Source: Roseateles_B sp041906185 (GTDB taxonomy: Bacteria > Pseudomonadota > Gammaproteobacteria > Burkholderiales > Burkholderiaceae_C). From it: 64,000 bases of DNA. Of the stretch, positions 61,974 to 64,000 are shown in pieces (the stretch's first letter is position 1; the number at the start of each line of letters is the position of its first letter). The position numbers and the translations under genes were made by a program. The DNA is taken from positions 49,818-113,817 of the forward strand of contig JAYRJQ010000018.1 of the NCBI GenBank assembly GCA_041906185.1. Reading direction: 5' to 3'. Below the pieces are notes generated by a model that was not told where the DNA came from, searched no databases, and saw nothing but the letters and a program-made list of their open reading frames with translations.

Positions 61974-62684
61974 TCAGGCATGCGCGCTCGAGGGAGCGGC
62001 CGCAGGCCGCAAGGCGTCGACCAGCCGGCCGGCCTCGATGCGCAACTGGCGTTCGCAGCGCTCGGCGATGGCCAGATCGTGCGTGACCATGACGAGCGTC
62101 GTGCCCGCCTCGCGGTTGAGCTCGAACATCAGCGCCATCACCTGCGCGCCGGTCGCGAAGTCCAGGCTGCCGGTGGGCTCGTCCGCCAGCAGCAGCGCCG
62201 GGCGCTGCACGAAGGCACGGGCCAGAGCCACACGCTGCTGCTCGCCGCCCGACAGCACGCGGGGATAGTGGTAAAGCCGCTGGCCCAGGCCGACGCGCTC
62301 CAGCATGGCCTGCGCTTGCGTGCGGGCCTCGCGATCACCGCGCAGCTCGAGCGGCAGCATGACGTTCTCCAGCGCCGTCAGGTTCGACAGCAGCTGGAAG
62401 TTCTGGAAGACGAAGCCCACATGCGCCGCACGCAGCGCCGCGCGGGCGTCCTCGTCCAGCGCATAGAGGTCCTGGCCCTGCAGGCGCACCGCGCCCTGGG
62501 TGGGCGTGTCCAGGCCCGCCAGCAGCGCCAGCAGCGTGCTCTTGCCCGAACCGGAGGCGCCCACGATGGCCACGGATTCCCTGGCCTGCAGACGGAAGCT
62601 GATGTCATGCAGAATGGTCAGCTCGCCAGTGGCATCGTTGACTGTTTTGCCCAGGTGTTCGACTTCAAGAATGGATGCAGACAT
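61974..62684 (-). CDS. ybbA: ABC transporter ATP-binding protein YbbA (LolD-like)
   Basis: 236 residues. Walker A GASGSGKST (about 41-49), Q-loop FQNFQLL, signature LSGGEQQRVALARA, Walker B LLLADEPTGSLD and H-loop THD. It belongs to the LolD/MacB-type group that works with FtsX-like permeases; no permease gene is in the window. It is divergent from tesA, with the start codons almost touching, as in E. coli ybbA/tesA. Confidence 0.9.
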   Translation of the reverse strand: MSASILEVEHLGKTVNDATGELTILHDISFRLQARESVAIVGASGSGKSTLLALLAGLDTPTQGAVRLQGQDLYALDEDARAALRAAHVGFVFQNFQLLSNLTALENVMLPLELRGDREARTQAQAMLERVGLGQRLYHYPRVLSGGEQQRVALARAFVQRPALLLADEPTGSLDFATGAQVMALMFELNREAGTTLVMVTHDLAIAERCERQLRIEAGRLVDALRPAAAPSSAHA

Positions 62685-62694
62685 GAGGAGCGCG

Positions 62695-63327
62695 ATGCAA
62701 CGCCGGATGTGGATGGCCTACTCTAGCCTGAGCTTGGCCCTGTTGCTGGTGCCAGGTCATGCCAGCGCGACGAAACGCAAGATCCTGGTGGTGGGCGACA
62801 GCCTCTCGGCCGAATACGGCCTGGCGCGTGGCAGCGGCTGGGTGGCGCTGCTCGAGGCGCGGCTGAAGGCACAGAAGCGCGAGATCGAGGTGGTCAACGC
62901 CAGCATCAGCGGGGAGACGACCTCCGGCGGGCGCTCCCGCCTCGGCGCGCTGCTGAAGAAGGAGCAGCCCAGCCTCGTGATCATCGAGCTGGGCGGCAAC
63001 GATGCCCTGCGCGGGCTGCCGCTCGCCATGACGCGGGACAACCTGCGCGCGATGGTCCAGGACAGCAAGAAGGCCGGCGCCCGCGTCCTGCTGGTGGGCA
63101 TGCAGATGCCGGCCAACTATGGCGCCGCCTATGGCAAGGAATTCGCGGGCAGCTTCGAGACCGTGGCCCGCGAGGAGAAGGTCGCCCTCGTGCCCTTCCT
63201 GCTCGCCGGCCTGGCCGAGCTCCCCGATGCCGAGGCCTGGTTCCAGCCCGATCGCATCCACCCACTGGCGAAGGCGCACCCGCTGATGCTGGAGCAGGTC
63301 TGGAAGGGGCTCGCGCCGCTGCTCTGA
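62695..63327 (+). CDS. tesA: Arylesterase/thioesterase I TesA (GDSL)
   Basis: 210 residues. Signal peptide about 1-26, then SGNH motifs: block I VVGDSLSAEYGL, block III GGND (ELGGNDALRG) and C-terminal DRIHPLAKAH with the catalytic Asp and His. Periplasmic lysophospholipase/thioesterase I. GAGGAG seven bases before ATG 62695 decides the start over ATG 62683, which overlaps the ybbA start. Confidence 0.93.
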   Translation: MQRRMWMAYSSLSLALLLVPGHASATKRKILVVGDSLSAEYGLARGSGWVALLEARLKAQKREIEVVNASISGETTSGGRSRLGALLKKEQPSLVIIELGGNDALRGLPLAMTRDNLRAMVQDSKKAGARVLLVGMQMPANYGAAYGKEFAGSFETVAREEKVALVPFLLAGLAELPDAEAWFQPDRIHPLAKAHPLMLEQVWKGLAPLL

Positions 63328-63352
63328 GCGGCGCGCGGCCCCGAGCGGCCGC

Positions 63353-64000
63353 TCAGCGTTCGTCCTGACGGCCCTTGCGCGGCACGTTGTCCTGCGGGGC
63401 CGGGCGAGGCGCGGGCCGCGCCTCTTCCTGGCGCTGCGGAGGCGCCACCCGGGGCGGCTCCGGCGCACGAACGGGCTCGCGGACGACCTCGCGCGGCATT
63501 TCACGCGGACGCTCCGGCTGGATCTGGCGCATCGGCACCTCGCGCGACTCGCGCTGCTGCTGCTCGAAGCGCTGCTGACGTTCCTGGCGCTCCATCCGGT
63601 CCACGCGATCCTGGCGCTCCTGGCGCTCACGCTCCATCAGGCGCTCGCGGTCCTGGCGTTCACGGTCGGCGCGCTCGCGGTCCTGGCGCTCCTGGAACGC
63701 GCGCTCGGGGGTCGCCATCGGCATCTGACTCTGCGTCTGGAACGCCGGCTCGCGGCTTTCCTGGCGCGTCGGCGTGTCGGGCAGGCGGCGCAGAGGCGGC
63801 CCGTCGTCCCGCGGGCGGGCGGGCACGACCTGCGGCATCGGCGCGGGCGTGGACGGCACCGAGACCTGGGGCACCGGCACCGCGGCGGGCGGCGGCACCT
63901 GCGGCGTCGGGCTCGGCACGGGCGCGGCGCCGGGCTGGGCGCGCATCGGCACGCCCGGGCTGGGATCGTCGCCGCGATCGCCACGACCGCGCCCCACGTC
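63353..64000 (-). CDS. Arg/Gln/Pro-rich low-complexity protein, C-terminal part (cut by window edge)
   Basis: The last 214 or so residues of a gene starting beyond 64000. The visible part is a Pro-rich stretch (APVPSPTPQVPPPAAVP-like) followed by an Arg/Gln/Glu run with repeated RQDRER and QERQDR units, probably a long charged helix or disordered tail, and a basic end (RKGRQDER). No domain is recognisable in the visible part. A DUF6600-type protein with such a tail is possible but unproved. Stop is 26 bases past the tesA stop (convergent). Confidence 0.5.
   Translation of the reverse strand, partial: DVGRGRGDRGDDPSPGVPMRAQPGAAPVPSPTPQVPPPAAVPVPQVSVPSTPAPMPQVVPARPRDDGPPLRRLPDTPTRQESREPAFQTQSQMPMATPERAFQERQDRERADRERQDRERLMERERQERQDRVDRMERQERQQRFEQQQRESREVPMRQIQPERPREMPREVVREPVRAPEPPRVAPPQRQEEARPAPRPAPQDNVPRKGRQDER

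Overview
The window is GC-rich chromosomal DNA of a denitrifying betaproteobacterium, most likely Burkholderiales (Rubrivivax/Roseateles/Leptothrix-like group). This is inferred from the GC content, the thrS-infC-rpmI-rplT-pheS-pheT-ihfA-merR-tRNA-Pro order, the selO-msrB-yciB-bolA-prsA-like order, and the nir/nor gene content. No mobile element, CRISPR array, rRNA gene or phage gene was seen. Most genes lie on the minus strand.

Bases 1-15100 are a denitrification island. A minus-strand nir operon reads nirS-nirM-nirC-nirF-nirDL-nirG-nirH-nirJ-nirN (nirN is cut by the window edge). It encodes cytochrome cd1 nitrite reductase, its electron donors and the heme d1 pathway. nirE (SUMT) is divergent from nirS and overlaps, tail to tail, a DNR-type Crp/Fnr regulator. 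Next is the nor operon norC-norB-norQ-(NapH/NosR-like Fe-S membrane protein)-norD. Three FNR/DNR-type boxes (nirS/nirE, dnr, norC) tie the genes into one nitric-oxide/anaerobic regulon.

Bases 15100-25700 hold yggL, a DUF5694-like secreted protein, tRNA-Pro(GGG), a MerR regulator, and the translation operon thrS-infC-rpmI-rplT-pheS-pheT-ihfA. infC appears to start with AUC. Upstream of thrS there is a complete-looking attenuator: a 13-codon leader peptide with five Thr codons, an intermediate hairpin and a strong intrinsic terminator. The rplT-pheS spacer holds a second terminator with a competing alternative pairing.

Bases 25700-42800 carry a glycine-zipper lipoprotein, a patatin-like lipase, a TonB-dependent receptor, Tex, three methyl-accepting chemotaxis proteins (the first apparently frameshifted at its start), a HI0933-type flavoprotein, a short-chain dehydrogenase, an ElaA-type acetyltransferase, a zinc-independent NADP oxidoreductase and a periplasmic binding-like protein.

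Bases 42800-57800 are a fatty-acid or carboxylic-acid catabolic region. It has a beta-oxidation operon (FadB-like protein, thiolase, two thioesterases, a large acyl-CoA dehydrogenase, an SDR) and a Liv-type ABC importer (binding protein, LivH, LivM, LivG, LivF) next to an acyl-CoA ligase. A GAACG-N2-CGTTC operator precedes the beta-oxidation operon and also the distant NADP oxidoreductase gene.

Bases 57800-64000 carry selO-msrB-yciB-bolA, a secreted parvulin prolyl isomerase, the divergent pair ybbA/tesA, and the 3' end of a low-complexity Arg/Gln/Pro-rich protein.
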